A DNA stretch of 64,000 bases from the NCBI RefSeq assembly GCF_014736495.1, contig NZ_MDUX01000005.1:1-64000 (forward strand), in the 5' to 3' direction. Of the stretch, positions 8,312-17,160 are shown piece after piece. Position 1 is the first letter of the stretch. Every line of letters starts with the position of its first letter. Below the pieces are notes generated by a model. The model was not told the origin of the DNA, ran no database searches, and was given only the letters and a program-made list of their open reading frames with translations. A program made the translations under genes and the position numbers. The DNA is from Candidatus Dactylopiibacterium carminicum (GTDB lineage Bacteria > Pseudomonadota > Gammaproteobacteria > Burkholderiales > Rhodocyclaceae).

Positions 8312-9790
8312 ATGTCCGAAGAACTCACCCGCGAGCGGGCTCAGGCACTCATTGAGGAAGTGCTTGAGGTCTATCCCGAGAAGGCCAAGAAGGATCGCGC
8401 CAAGCACCTGATGGTCAATGACAAGGCGATCACTCAATCGAAGAAGTGCATCACCTCCAACCGCAAGTCGCTGCCGGGCGTGATGACCCAGCGCGGCTGC
8501 GCCTACGCCGGCTCCAAGGGCGTGGTGTGGGGTCCGATCAAGGACATCATCGACATTTCGCACGGCCCCGTGGGCTGCGGTGCCTACTCGCGTGGTGGCC
8601 GCCGCAACTACTTCGCCGGCACTTCCGGCGTGGATTCCTTCTGCGACATCAACTTCACGTCCGACTTCCAGGAAAAGGACGTCGTGTTCGGCGGTGACAA
8701 GAAGCTCGCCAAGCTGATCGACGAACTGGAAATGTTGTTTCCGCTCTCCAAGGGGATCTCGGTGCAGTCCGAATGCCCGGTCGGCCTGATCGGTGACGAT
8801 ATCGAAGCCGTCTCGAAGAAGAAGGCGGCCGAAATCGGCAAGACCATCGTGCCGGTGCGCTGCGAAGGTTTCCGTGGGGTGTCCCAGTCGCTGGGTCACC
8901 ACATCGCCAACGACGCCGTGCGCGACTGGATCCTTTCCGCCCGCGACGAGCAGCCGTTCGAAGGCACCCCGTACGACGTCTGCATTCTCGGTGACTACAA
9001 CATCGGTGGCGACGCCTGGGCTTCGCGCATCCTGCTCGAGGAAATGGGCCTGCGCGTGGTCGCCCAGTGGTCCGGCGACGGCACGCTGACCGAAATGGAG
9101 AACACCCCCAAGGTCAAGCTGAACCTGCTGCACTGCTATCGCTCGATGAACTACATCGCGCGCCACATGGAAGAGAAGTACAACATCCCCTGGATGGAAT
9201 ACAACTTCTTCGGCCCGACCAAGATCAAGGAAAGCCTGCGCGAGATCGCTTCGCACTTTGACGAGAAGATCCAGGAAGGCGCCGAGCGCGTGATCGCCAA
9301 GTACACCCCGATCATGGATGCCGTGATCGCCAAGTACCGCCCGCGTCTGGAAGGCAAGAAGGTCATGCTCTACGTCGGTGGCCTGCGTCCGCGTCACACC
9401 GTCGGTGCCTATGAGGATCTGGGCATGGAAGTCGTTGGTGCCGGTTACGAGTTCGCCCACAACGACGACTATGACCGCACGATGAAGGACATGAAGGACG
9501 CCACGCTGATCTATGACGATGTCACTGGCTATGAGTTCGAGGAATTCGTCCGTCAGCTCAAGCCCGACCTGATCGGCTCCGGCATCAAGGAAAAGTACGC
9601 CTTCCACAAGATGGCCGTGCCCTTCCGCCAGCTGCACTCCTGGGACTACTCCGGTCCGTACCACGGCTTCGATGGCTTCGCCATCTTCGCCCGCGACATG
9701 GACATGACGGTCAACAACCCCTGCTGGAGCCTCTTCAAGGCCCCCTGGCAGAAGCCGGCCGCAGCCGAGCCAGAGCAGAAGGCTGCCTGA
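8312..9790 (+). CDS. nifD: Nitrogenase MoFe protein alpha chain NifD
   Basis: Alpha subunit of dinitrogenase, which carries FeMo-co and reduces N2. The 492 residues contain P-cluster ligands Cys63 (RGCAYAG), Cys89 ([12 protein letters not shown]) and Cys155 ([12 protein letters not shown]), the FeMo-co cysteine in [10 protein letters not shown], and the FeMo-co histidine in [16 protein letters not shown]. The ATG at 8312 follows AAGGAG; the open frame continues upstream but that part has no NifD similarity. Length is typical. It is followed after 165 bp by nifK, with a REP-like repeat in the gap. Confidence 0.99.
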   Translation: MSEELTRERAQALIEEVLEVYPEKAKKDRAKHLMVNDKAITQSKKCITSNRKSLPGVMTQRGCAYAGSKGVVWGPIKDIIDISHGPVGCGAYSRGGRRNYFAGTSGVDSFCDINFTSDFQEKDVVFGGDKKLAKLIDELEMLFPLSKGISVQSECPVGLIGDDIEAVSKKKAAEIGKTIVPVRCEGFRGVSQSLGHHIANDAVRDWILSARDEQPFEGTPYDVCILGDYNIGGDAWASRILLEEMGLRVVAQWSGDGTLTEMENTPKVKLNLLHCYRSMNYIARHMEEKYNIPWMEYNFFGPTKIKESLREIASHFDEKIQEGAERVIAKYTPIMDAVIAKYRPRLEGKKVMLYVGGLRPRHTVGAYEDLGMEVVGAGYEFAHNDDYDRTMKDMKDATLIYDDVTGYEFEEFVRQLKPDLIGSGIKEKYAFHKMAVPFRQLHSWDYSGPYHGFDGFAIFARDMDMTVNNPCWSLFKAPWQKPAAAEPEQKAA

Positions 9791-9804
9791 CAGACGACGC
9801 AGAC

Positions 9805-9872
9805 GTAGGGTGCGCCTTGCGCACCATTCGCCTCAAGCGCACGGATGGCAAGGTGCGCGCGGAGCTCCCTAC
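9805..9872. repeat. REP-like GTAGGG..CCCTAC repeat in nifD-nifK gap
   Basis: Imperfect inverted repeat with outer ends GTAGGGTGCGC and GCTCCCTAC, related to the copies at 12134 and 59581. It lies within the nif transcript, between nifD and nifK, without disrupting either gene. Confidence 0.7.
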
Positions 9873-9955
9873 GCATGACCCGTGGCGCGAAAGTGCCGCG
9901 ATCGAACAACCTTCCCCCGCGTCCACGGCTGAGTGGCCGGGCAAGGAGATGCAAG

Positions 9956-11518
9956 ATGCAAACCATCGACAAGATCAAGCCTTGTTTCCCGCTCTTCCAG
10001 GAGCCCGAGTACAAGGAACTCATGGCCAGCAAGCGTGCCAACTTCGAAGAAATGCCTTCGAAGGAAAAGGTCGCCGAGACTTTTGCCTGGACCACCACGC
10101 TGGAATACCAGGAACTGAACTTCAAGCGCGAAGCGCTCTCGATCAACCCGGCCAAGGTCTGCCAGCCTCTGGGCGGCGCCCTGTGCGGCCTGGGTTTCGA
10201 AAAGACCATGGTGTACATCCACGGCTCACAAGGCTGCGTGGCCTACTTCCGTACCTTCTTCAACCGCCACTTCAAGGAGCCGATTGCCTTCATCGCCGAC
10301 TCGATGACGGAAGACGCGGCCGTGTTCGGCGGCCAGAAGAACGTGCATGAGGGTCTGCAGAACGCCACCAAGCTGTATGACGCGAAGATGATCGCCGTCT
10401 GCACCACGTGTATCGCAGAAGTGATCGGTGACGACCTGGGCGCCTTCATCGGCAACGCCCGCAAGGAAGGCTATCTGGACAAGGACTTCCCGGTCCCCTA
10501 CGCCAACACTCCGTCCTTCGTCGGTTCGCACATCACCGGCTGGGACAACATGTGGGAAGGCATCGCCAAGTACTTCACCAGCATGGAAGGCAAGTCGGTC
10601 GGCTCCAACGGCAAGATCAACATCGTGCCGGGCTTCGAGACCTATCTTGGCAACTACCGTGTGATCAAGCGCATCCTCAACGAGATGGGCGTCGAGTATT
10701 CCATGCTCTGCGATCCGTCCGAAGTGCTCGACACCCCGGCCACCGGCGAATACAACATGTATGCCGGCGGCACCACCATCGACGAGATGAAGGATGCGCC
10801 GAACGCCATCACCACGCTCTTCATGCAGCCCACCACGCTCGAGAAGAGCCGCAAGTACGTGGAAGGCGTGTGGAACCACGAAGCGCCCAAGATCAACCCC
10901 CCGATGGGCGTGGAATGGACCGATGAATTCCTGATGAAGATTTCGGAACTCACCGGTAAGGCGATTCCCGAATCGCTGAACATCGAGCGCGGCCGCCTCA
11001 TCGACATGATGACCGACTCGCACGCCTGGTTGCACGGCAAGAAGATGGCCGTCTTCGGCGACCCCGACTTCCTGCTGGGTCTGGTGAAGTTCATGATGGA
11101 ACTGGGCATCGAGCCCACCCACATCGTCTGCACCAACAGCAACAAGCGTTGGGAAAAGGCGATGAAGAAGCTGCTCGAATCCTCGCCCTACGGTGTGCAC
11201 GGCAAGACCTACGGTGGTGCCGACCTGTGGCACCTGCGCAGCCTCTGCTTCACCGACAAGCCTGACTTCGTCATCGGCTCCAGCTACGGCAAAACCATCC
11301 AGCGCGACACGCTGCACAAGGGCCCCGAGTTCGAAGTGCCGCTGATCCGCCTGGGCTTCCCGATCTTTGACCGTCATCACCTGCACCGCATGACCACCCT
11401 GGGTTATGAGGGCGCGATGTACATCCTCACCACGCTCACCAATGCCGTGCTCGAGCGCCTGGACGAGCAGACCAAGTACATGGGTGACACGGATTACAAC
11501 TTTGATGTGGTGCGTTGA
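9956..11518 (+). CDS. nifK: Nitrogenase MoFe protein beta chain NifK
   Basis: Beta subunit of dinitrogenase, sharing the P-cluster with NifD. The 520 residues include Cys69 (AKVCQPLGG), Cys94 (GSQGCVAYFR) and Cys152 (TTCIAEVIGDDL), the three P-cluster ligands, and the C-terminal GYEGAMYILTTLTNAVLERLDEQT. The ATG at 9956 follows AAGGAG at a short spacing and gives the normal NifK start MQTIDKIKPCFPLF. It is the third gene of the nifHDK operon. Confidence 0.99.
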   Translation: MQTIDKIKPCFPLFQEPEYKELMASKRANFEEMPSKEKVAETFAWTTTLEYQELNFKREALSINPAKVCQPLGGALCGLGFEKTMVYIHGSQGCVAYFRTFFNRHFKEPIAFIADSMTEDAAVFGGQKNVHEGLQNATKLYDAKMIAVCTTCIAEVIGDDLGAFIGNARKEGYLDKDFPVPYANTPSFVGSHITGWDNMWEGIAKYFTSMEGKSVGSNGKINIVPGFETYLGNYRVIKRILNEMGVEYSMLCDPSEVLDTPATGEYNMYAGGTTIDEMKDAPNAITTLFMQPTTLEKSRKYVEGVWNHEAPKINPPMGVEWTDEFLMKISELTGKAIPESLNIERGRLIDMMTDSHAWLHGKKMAVFGDPDFLLGLVKFMMELGIEPTHIVCTNSNKRWEKAMKKLLESSPYGVHGKTYGGADLWHLRSLCFTDKPDFVIGSSYGKTIQRDTLHKGPEFEVPLIRLGFPIFDRHHLHRMTTLGYEGAMYILTTLTNAVLERLDEQTKYMGDTDYNFDVVR

Positions 11519-11618
11519 GAGCGGGCGCCACTGAGAGGGGCGAAGGGCGCCGGGGAAACCCGGTCGCCCGGTTGCTCTCCCGGCATCCCTGCTGTCTCCA
11601 CCCTGAACGGAGCTGTCC

Positions 11619-11843
11619 ATGGCCAACATCATGATTCGCAAGAACGCGGAAGGCGGGTTGGTGTTTTACCTGCCCAAGCGCGACATCGAAGACAACATCA
11701 CCTCCATTGAATTCGACGCCCCGGAGAAATGGGGTGGCGAGCTCAAGCTGGCCAATGGCGGCGTGTATTACATCGATCCCATCCCCGCGCCTGCGCGCTT
11801 GCCCATCTCGCTGAGGGCAAAGCGCCTGGACGGGGTGGAGTAA
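11619..11843 (+). CDS. nifT: NifT/FixU family protein
   Basis: Small conserved protein found after nifK in many diazotrophs; its role is unknown and mutants usually have little phenotype. The 74 residues read MANIMIRKNAEGGLVFYLPKRD..EE-type acidic centre..GGELKLANGGVYYIDP..LPISLRAKRL, the standard NifT pattern. A ribosome site (GGAG) precedes the ATG. It lies 100 bp after nifK on the same strand and is probably cotranscribed. Confidence 0.92.
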   Translation: MANIMIRKNAEGGLVFYLPKRDIEDNITSIEFDAPEKWGGELKLANGGVYYIDPIPAPARLPISLRAKRLDGVE

Positions 11844-11927
11844 CACCCAGGCAACGGGAATCGGGTATCGGGGCGCACGCCCCGTATCCGTACCCCAGTA
11901 CCCAAACCCGGTTCAAGGAGAACCATC

Positions 11928-12125
11928 ATGGCAATGAAGATCCTCGTCGCCGAATGCAGCAGCTGTGGTGACTGCGTTTCGGTCTGTCCCACGCAGGCCA
12001 TCTTTGAGAAGGGTGGCATCGTCAAGATCAAGGCAGATGTCTGCAATGAATGCGAGGACAAGGACGACGGCCCCACCTGCCAGTCCACCTGCCCCTCGGG
12101 CGACGGCTGCATCGTTTACATGTAA
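11928..12125 (+). CDS. nif-associated 2[4Fe-4S] ferredoxin
   Basis: Soluble low-potential ferredoxin, a likely electron donor to NifH or to cofactor assembly. The 65 residues carry two cluster motifs: C-x2-C-x2-C-x3-CP (CSSCGDCVSVCP) and C-x2-C-x8-C-x3-CP (CNECEDKDDGPTCQSTCP). The eight-residue insertion in the second motif is the Allochromatium-type pattern, which is associated with very low redox potentials. The gene has an AAGGAG ribosome site. The start may be the ATG two codons later (MKILVAE). It sits between nifT and nafY in the nif operon, where Rnf-reduced ferredoxin would be used. Confidence 0.93.
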   Translation: MAMKILVAECSSCGDCVSVCPTQAIFEKGGIVKIKADVCNECEDKDDGPTCQSTCPSGDGCIVYM

Positions 12126-12133
12126 TCAAGATC

Positions 12134-12186
12134 GTAGGGTGCGCACAGCGCACCGGCATCCGCATGGTGCGCTGTGCGCACCCTAC
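12134..12186. repeat. Perfect GTAGGG..CCCTAC inverted repeat
   Basis: Two exact 21-bp arms (12134-12154 and 12166-12186) around an 11-base loop, directly after the ferredoxin stop. It belongs to the same repeat family as 9805-9872 and 59581-59601. It could act as a strong stem-loop in the nif mRNA. Confidence 0.85.
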
Positions 12187-12213
12187 TCCTGCCCCGCTCT
12201 TCAGGAGAAAACC

Positions 12214-12927
12214 ATGAACACCTCCATCACCCGCGAAGCCGCTCTGCGCATCGGACTGGCCGCGCTGGAACTCAAGGTCGCCCCGCGCGAACTGACGCTC
12301 GCACTGGCCGAAAAGATCGAACTGCCGATCACCGAGGCCAAGCTTGTCGGCTGCTCGGTCGAGTTGCTGCGCGAAGCCATGGATGGTGATGGCGGCGGCA
12401 TCTGCCAGATGGAGAAGGAAGACCTCAAGCGCGCGGTACGCATCCTCTGGGGCGAAGGCGTGGCCGGCAGCGATCTGCCGGTGCGGCAGCCCTATCAGGA
12501 AGGCGACATGCCCGGATCCATCCGCCTGGCCTGTGCCTCCAATGCCGGCGAGATGCTGGATGGCCATTTCGGCTCCTGCGAGCGCTTTCTGGTCTATCAG
12601 GTTTCGGCCACCGAGATGCGCTTGATCGAACTGCGCTCCACGCTGGAGGCCGAGTATGCCGAAGACAAGAATCTGGCACGCGCCGAGCTGATTGCCGATT
12701 GCGATGTGCTCTACGTCCAGTCCATCGGCGGCCCGGCTGCGGCCAAGGTGATCCGCGCCAACGTGCATCCGGTGAAGATCCCGACCTCCGGCCCCGCGCG
12801 CGACAGCGTTGCCCGGCTGCAGCGCTCGCTCGTCAGCCCGCCGCCCTGGCTGGCGCGCGTGATGGGGATCGCGCCCCCCTCGCTGGCGCAGTACGCCAGC
12901 GAACTCGCCGCCGAGGAAGAAGCATGA
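12214..12927 (+). CDS. nafY: NafY/NifX-family FeMo-cofactor-binding protein
   Basis: Protein that binds apodinitrogenase and FeMo-co and aids cofactor insertion. The 237 residues have a two-part layout like NafY: an N-terminal helical domain (about 1-100, REAALRIGLAALELKVAPRELTLALAEKIE) and a C-terminal NifX-type domain (about 105-215, IRLACASNAGEMLDGHFGSCERFLVYQV) with the conserved HFG histidine implicated in cofactor binding. Length favours NafY or NifY over the shorter NifX. The ATG at 12214 follows AGGAG. Its stop overlaps the next start by 4 bp. Confidence 0.87.
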   Translation: MNTSITREAALRIGLAALELKVAPRELTLALAEKIELPITEAKLVGCSVELLREAMDGDGGGICQMEKEDLKRAVRILWGEGVAGSDLPVRQPYQEGDMPGSIRLACASNAGEMLDGHFGSCERFLVYQVSATEMRLIELRSTLEAEYAEDKNLARAELIADCDVLYVQSIGGPAAAKVIRANVHPVKIPTSGPARDSVARLQRSLVSPPPWLARVMGIAPPSLAQYASELAAEEEA

Positions 12928-13235
12928 GCGAGGTCTGCGCACCGGATGCCGGCACGGTCACGCCGGCGCTCATCGAGCAGGTGTGCCAGGCATTGGCCGG
13001 TGGCAATGCGGCGCGCCCCGACATTGATGCCGAACTGCGTCAGGCCTTCCCCGGCTTCATCTTCTCGTGCTGTCTGGACAACGACATTCCCTCCCGGCTG
13101 CGGCCGCTGGCCGAAGGCAAGGGCTTCACGCTCTATGGCATCGCCACGGCGGGCCACTGTGCCCAGCTCACCCCGCATATCGAAGCGGCCACCGGCCTGA
13201 CCATCGCCCTGAAAGACGACGATGACGATGAATGA
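12924..13235 (+). CDS. DUF6129 nif-cluster protein
   Basis: Small soluble protein of 103 residues seen in nif operons next to NafY or NifX genes; function unknown. Features: IDAELRQAFPGFIFSCCLDNDIPSRLRPLAEGKGFTLYGIATAGHCAQLTPHIEAATGL, split here across about residues 32-95, which matches the DUF6129 pattern with a CxD-type pair and a conserved HC before the predicted C-terminal helix. The tail is highly acidic (DDDDDE). It overlaps nafY (ATGA) and cowN, so the three are translationally coupled. Confidence 0.8.
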   Translation: MSEVCAPDAGTVTPALIEQVCQALAGGNAARPDIDAELRQAFPGFIFSCCLDNDIPSRLRPLAEGKGFTLYGIATAGHCAQLTPHIEAATGLTIALKDDDDDE

Positions 13236-13539
13236 ACCGCCTTGCCTGTGCCAGGGCAAGACCGAGGAGCAGGACCGCTACGTCAGCTTCATCGGGCTCG
13301 ACTGCGATGGTCAGGCTCGCCGGTTGGTCGGGATGCTGCGCCCTTACATGGAAGACGAAGCGCGCAGCAATGCCTTCTGGCAGCTTCTCGCGCGCAAGCT
13401 CAACCCCGTGAGCGGCCCCCGGCACGACGAGCTTTTCCTGATCCATGCCCACCTCAACATCCTGCGCGATCAGCTCGAAGCTGCGGACGATGTCGAGGCA
13501 CTGCTGCTGCTCGACAAGATCGAGCTCGAATGCTGCTGA
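13222..13539 (+). CDS. cowN: CowN, N2-fixation sustaining protein (CO protection)
   Basis: Protects Mo-nitrogenase from inhibition by carbon monoxide so that growth on N2 continues. The 105 residues show the CowN pattern DRYVSFIGLDCDGQARRLVGMLRPYMED, ARSNAFWQLLARKLNP, DELFLIHAHLNILRDQLE and a C-terminal ECC. The N-terminal extension PPCLCQGKTEEQ has two extra cysteines. The gene overlaps the preceding DUF6129 gene by 14 bp, and a second ATG at 13228 is possible. It is part of the nif operon. Confidence 0.92.
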   Translation: MTMNEPPCLCQGKTEEQDRYVSFIGLDCDGQARRLVGMLRPYMEDEARSNAFWQLLARKLNPVSGPRHDELFLIHAHLNILRDQLEAADDVEALLLLDKIELECC

Positions 13540-13562
13540 TCATCCATCAAGGAGGCGTTGCC

Positions 13563-13763
13563 ATGTGCCAGGGTCATCTCACCACCGAACCGCGCAACCT
13601 GCATGAGAAGTTCTGCCATGCCACCCAAGGCATCCCCTGTCGTGCGGCCCATGCGGTGCGCTCCTTGCTGGCATTGATCGTGGGCCGCAGTGCGCCGGCC
13701 CGGGATTGCTGCAGCGGCGAAGAGGGGCATTCCTGTGGCTGCGGCAGCGCCGAAAAGACCTGA
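13563..13763 (+). CDS. Small cysteine-rich nif-linked protein, unrecognised
   Basis: A 66-residue protein I cannot assign. It has seven cysteines: one at position 2 (MCQGH), an FCHATQGIPC pair, then a C-terminal CC..C.C cluster (DCCSGEEGHSCGCGSAEK) that could bind metal or an Fe-S cluster. A central stretch RAAHAVRSLLALIVG may form an amphipathic helix. It has an excellent ribosome site (AAGGAGG at 8 bases) and sits 23 bp after cowN and 29 bp before the next gene, which supports it being real. The CQG tripeptide also occurs near the CowN start. Confidence 0.72.
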   Translation: MCQGHLTTEPRNLHEKFCHATQGIPCRAAHAVRSLLALIVGRSAPARDCCSGEEGHSCGCGSAEKT

Positions 13764-13792
13764 AGATTCAAACACCACACAGGAAATACACC

Positions 13793-14359
13793 ATGCTGCT
13801 CAAGAACTACGAACAGGCCGGTCTGTTCTTCAACATGAACTTCCTCGAAGCCACCGAGGATGCCAAGGCGGTGGCCTATCGCGGCGAGCTGATCGTCATC
13901 GAAGGCGAGATCGGGGATGCCTCCGGCCGCCGCAAGCCGCCGGTCAAGGTGCTCACCCAGGTCAATGCGCTGTCCGACGGCGAAGGCCTGGTTTTCCTGG
14001 CCGGTCTGGTGGACACGGTTGCCGACGTGCCGGACATCGTCGTGAAGTATGGTCAGGACATCCGCGCCGCGACCAGCGTGCTGCTGTTCGTGCCCGATAT
14101 CACCCAGGCCACGGTGGTGGAAGCGAATGGCGCCCGTTTGGTGCTGCTGCCCATCGATGAGGGGCTGGTCTGGACAGAGCTGATGGACCTGGCCGCGCTG
14201 GAAAAAGGCGACCTGAAGAGCCTGTCGAGCGCCGACAAGATCCGCGCCGTGGCCGCCGAGCTCACCAGCTACCAGCCGCGCAAGTCGGCAGCCGCCGAGC
14301 TCTCCGGTCTGGCCGCGCTGAGCAACGGCAAGTTCCGCGAAACGCGCGGCGCGGTATGA
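13793..14359 (+). CDS. Unrecognised nif-operon protein
   Basis: A 188-residue soluble protein starting MLLKNYEQAGLFFNMNFLEAT. I do not recognise the family. It is rich in beta-strand-like segments (AVAYRGELIVIEGEIGD, VKVLTQVNAL, EGLVFLAGLVDT, ATVVEANGARLVLLPID) and ends in an Ala-rich helical stretch. There are no cysteines, so no cluster binding is expected. The ATG follows AGGAAA and lies 29 bp after the Cys-rich gene. Position within the nif transcript suggests an accessory function in nitrogen fixation. Confidence 0.8.
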   Translation: MLLKNYEQAGLFFNMNFLEATEDAKAVAYRGELIVIEGEIGDASGRRKPPVKVLTQVNALSDGEGLVFLAGLVDTVADVPDIVVKYGQDIRAATSVLLFVPDITQATVVEANGARLVLLPIDEGLVWTELMDLAALEKGDLKSLSSADKIRAVAAELTSYQPRKSAAAELSGLAALSNGKFRETRGAV

Positions 14360-14405
14360 GTGGCCGGGCCCGTTCTTGCGGCGATACCTCGGCACGAGCG
14401 GGTTC

Positions 14406-14505
14406 GTAGGGCGTCAATGAGCGAAGCGAATTGCGCCGGATGTTTCGTTTTGCCGCATCCAACCGGCGCAATTCGCTTCGCTCATTGTTCCCTGCGGCGC
14501 CCTAC
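14406..14505. repeat. Long GTAGGGCGTC..GCGCCCTAC inverted repeat
   Basis: Arms containing CAATGAGCGAAGCGAATTGC face each other around a loop near 14443-14455; the right arm has a short extra insert before CCCTAC. It is the same family as the perfect copy at 59688-59778. It lies between two nif-operon genes. Confidence 0.85.
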
Positions 14506-14592
14506 ACATGGCCGACGCACTCCCCGGGCTGGGACACAGAATTCGTCGGGTGCGCAATGCGCACCAGCACCTGGAAAGCATCCGAGGTTTGC

Positions 14593-14988
14593 ATGAAGAT
14601 CGCCATTCCGACCCGTGATTTCGTCAGCCCCGCCGGGCATGCCGGCAAGTCCCGCAAATGGCTGGTGTATTCTCTGCTGGAGCCGCTCGATGCTTCCGCG
14701 CCCGTGCCTTCGCCCGAGCGCATCGAGCTCACCAACCAGCAGGTGATCCACAATTTCGAGGGGGATGGCCCGCATCCGCTGGATGGTGTGCAGCTGATCC
14801 TGACCTACAGTGCCGGCGACGGTTTTTTCCGCAAGATGCAGCAGCGCGGCTGTGAGGTGCTGCTGACCGGCGCTGCCGATCTGGCCGGGGCCGTGCGCGC
14901 TTGGCTTGCCGGCGAGCCGCAGCCCGAGCCGCCGTTCGATATCACCGCCAAATTCTGCTGGGTGCATGACCTCTTCTCGCGCCATTGA
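14593..14988 (+). CDS. NifX/NifB-type FeMo-co-binding domain protein
   Basis: A stand-alone dinitrogenase iron-molybdenum cofactor-binding domain. The 131 residues start MKIAIPTRDFVSPAGHAGKSRKWLVYSL, where AGHAGKS is the counterpart of the DGHFG loop in NifX/NafY, then LDGVQLILTYSAGDGFFRKMQQRGCEVLLTG. It could bind NifB-co or FeMo-co, or be a regulator. It is the last plus-strand gene of the nif block, separated from the previous gene by a long inverted repeat, so it may be less strongly expressed. Confidence 0.8.
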   Translation: MKIAIPTRDFVSPAGHAGKSRKWLVYSLLEPLDASAPVPSPERIELTNQQVIHNFEGDGPHPLDGVQLILTYSAGDGFFRKMQQRGCEVLLTGAADLAGAVRAWLAGEPQPEPPFDITAKFCWVHDLFSRH

Positions 14989-15332
14989 GCAGGCACGGCG
15001 GCGATCCCGCTCACGTCAGACAACGCTGTCATTCCGGCGCAAGCCGCAATGACGCAGATTTGAGAGGGCTAGGGCTTAATTGAACGGCATTACGGGCACG
15101 GCAGGATTGTCAAACCTGCGGTCAAATGACTGAAGCCCTGATTGGCCCACGCCTCGAATCCGCTGCGCGACGCTCAGTGTGAGCGGATTCTGGTGGGCAA
15201 GGGCGCATCGCCCCGACCCTCCAAAGCCACTCGTGCTGAGCCTGTCGAAGCATGGGCGGGTTCAATCCGGCGCGAACCGCCCTGTTTTTGCCCGGCCCGA
15301 ATGGCTTGACCCGACACAGCTGCGCCTGCCGC
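14989..15332. other. Intergenic region with dispersed repeats
   Basis: No gene is seen. It contains a TCATTCCGGCGCAAGCCG-type fragment near 15029 and a GTGCTGAGCCTGTCGAAGC fragment near 15233, both of which are widespread intergenic repeat types in proteobacteria. The nif operon and the minus-strand nirK converge here; no clear T-tailed terminator was found. Confidence 0.6.
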
Positions 15333-16493
15333 TTACTTCTCCGCCGGCAGCGACAGGTCCGTCGACGGTCTGATCGGTCCGACAGGCGACGGCGTGGTCA
15401 TCAGGTCGTGGTTCCACTGTTTGCCCTCGACCTGGATATGCGCGGCCGCGCCGAGCAGGATCGCCTCGATCAGGTTGTGGTTGAGATACACATGCAGACC
15501 GGGCTGGCGAAAGGTGTACAGCGCGGCGCCGGCGGAGCCGCCGCGGATGAACCACGTCTCCAGGTCGCGCAGCGGCGGGTTGTTGAACTTTCCTTCCTCC
15601 CACACGTAGTCGCCGTGGCCGCCGATCAGGTGCGGACGGCTGTCGCGGTTGGCCTGCGAATGCACCAGCAACACCGTTTCGCCGACCTTGCTGGTCAGTG
15701 CGCGCTCGCCGGTCAGTGCGCCGACCGCGCCGTTGAAGACAACGTGAGAGGGCGTCAGCCCGCGCATCGTTGCCAGGGTATCGGGCAGGGCTTCGGCATG
15801 CGAACCGTAGGATTTGAAATTGCCTTCCGCATCGCGCGGGATGTAGAACTCGGTTTCGCCGATGTAGTAGGCGCGGTCATAGCGCAGCGGCTTGCCGTTG
15901 CCATCCTTCAGACCGCCGCGCGGCAACACCATCACCGTGCCGTGCATGCCGGCCACCACGTGCCACGGCGTCATCGGGCCGGCCGGTGCGCAGTGATAGA
16001 CGAAGGTGCCGGGCCGGGTGGCCTTCCAGCGCAGGGTGACTTCTTCACCGGGGGCCACGAGGGTGAGATCGCCACCGCCCAGGGCACCGGTCGCGGCATG
16101 GAAGTCGATGTTGTGCACCATGGTGTTGCCAGCTGGATTTACCAGGGTCAGCTCCACGTAATCGCCTTCATGCACCACCATCAGTGGCCCGGGGATGGAG
16201 CCGCCGAAGGTCATCGCGTGCATCTTCGTGCCCAGCTCGTCGATGACGATTTCCTTCTCCACGATCGGCAGCGTGAACTGCACGACCTTGGGCCCGCCTT
16301 TTGCCACCTGCTCATGTTCGTGTACGAAAGGCGGGCGTCTGAGCTTGACCTGCTGGCGGGGCAGTCTGGCGAGATCGGGAGCCTGTGCAAGGCTCTGGCC
16401 GACCAATTGCAGCGCGTCGGTGGCATGGGCTGGAACGGCCATGAGGCAGAGCACCGCAATGGCGGCGGACAGCGACCGGATGAAGGCATTCAT
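15333..16493 (-). CDS. nirK: Copper nitrite reductase NirK
   Basis: Periplasmic trimeric enzyme reducing nitrite to nitric oxide in denitrification. The 386 residues have a signal peptide (ALPAHA-like, MAVPAHA near residue 27), two cupredoxin domains, and type-1 copper ligands in [23 protein letters not shown] with type-2 histidines in MVHNIDFH and in the second domain. The ATG at 16493 follows AAGGAG; the longer frame upstream is not needed. It lies 137 bp downstream of azurin on the same strand. No nor or nos genes are in the window. Confidence 0.95.
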   Translation of the reverse strand: MNAFIRSLSAAIAVLCLMAVPAHATDALQLVGQSLAQAPDLARLPRQQVKLRRPPFVHEHEQVAKGGPKVVQFTLPIVEKEIVIDELGTKMHAMTFGGSIPGPLMVVHEGDYVELTLVNPAGNTMVHNIDFHAATGALGGGDLTLVAPGEEVTLRWKATRPGTFVYHCAPAGPMTPWHVVAGMHGTVMVLPRGGLKDGNGKPLRYDRAYYIGETEFYIPRDAEGNFKSYGSHAEALPDTLATMRGLTPSHVVFNGAVGALTGERALTSKVGETVLLVHSQANRDSRPHLIGGHGDYVWEEGKFNNPPLRDLETWFIRGGSAGAALYTFRQPGLHVYLNHNLIEAILLGAAAHIQVEGKQWNHDLMTTPSPVGPIRPSTDLSLPAEK

Positions 16494-16630
16494 GATTGTC
16501 TCCTTGTCTGTTCGTGTTGTGAGCCGGACCGCGCGCCGCATCGGCGCGTGCCGGCACCACCACGGACCGTCGTGGGCGGTCCGCGGGGGGTATTCCTGAT
16601 GGGGCTGGATGCGCTTGTGCGGCTGCGCCG

Positions 16631-17086
16631 TCAGGGCGTGACGACGAGCTTGCCGCGCATCAGCATCGAATGACCGGGGAAGGAGCAGAAGAAGCTGTAG
16701 TCCTCACCGGCTTTCAGGGCCGTGCCTGCGAGCGTGGTACTGGTTGTCTGGCCGCCGCCGATCATCTTCGTCGCCGTCAGCACGCGCTTGTCGCCCGCTT
16801 GCAGATAACCGGCCACCGCGCCGGCCTTGAGGCCATCCCGCGCCACCGCGTCGGCGTCGGCCGTGCGGCTGATGACAACGTTGTGCCCCATCGCCGCCAC
16901 CGGCAGCTTGCCGGTGTGCGTCAGTTTGAGGGTGATGCTCTCGCAGGCGGCAGATACGGTCAGGGTCTTCTGGCTGAATTGCATCTGGTCATTGGAACCA
17001 AGCCTGATCGTGCAGTCCGGCGCGGCCTGTGCCCATCCGGCGGTGCCGAGCAAGGCCAGTCCGAGGAAAATCGCGTGGGTCTTCAT
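16631..17086 (-). CDS. azu: Azurin, periplasmic blue copper electron carrier
   Basis: Small copper protein that carries electrons from the cytochrome chain to NirK. The 151 residues begin with a signal peptide (to about GWAQA) and show the azurin copper site: His in AAMGHNVVI and the C-terminal [14 protein letters not shown] block with Cys, His and Met. Two ATGs lie 6 bp apart; the inner one at 17086 has the better spacing to GGAGG. The upstream FNR-type site suggests induction under low oxygen, together with nirK. Confidence 0.95.
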   Translation of the reverse strand: MKTHAIFLGLALLGTAGWAQAAPDCTIRLGSNDQMQFSQKTLTVSAACESITLKLTHTGKLPVAAMGHNVVISRTADADAVARDGLKAGAVAGYLQAGDKRVLTATKMIGGGQTTSTTLAGTALKAGEDYSFFCSFPGHSMLMRGKLVVTP

Positions 17087-17160
17087 CTGCATGTACCTCC
17101 GTGACGGATCGGAAAGCTGCGTTGTGGCAGCATGATTCCGCGCGGGGTCCGGCCGGCGCC

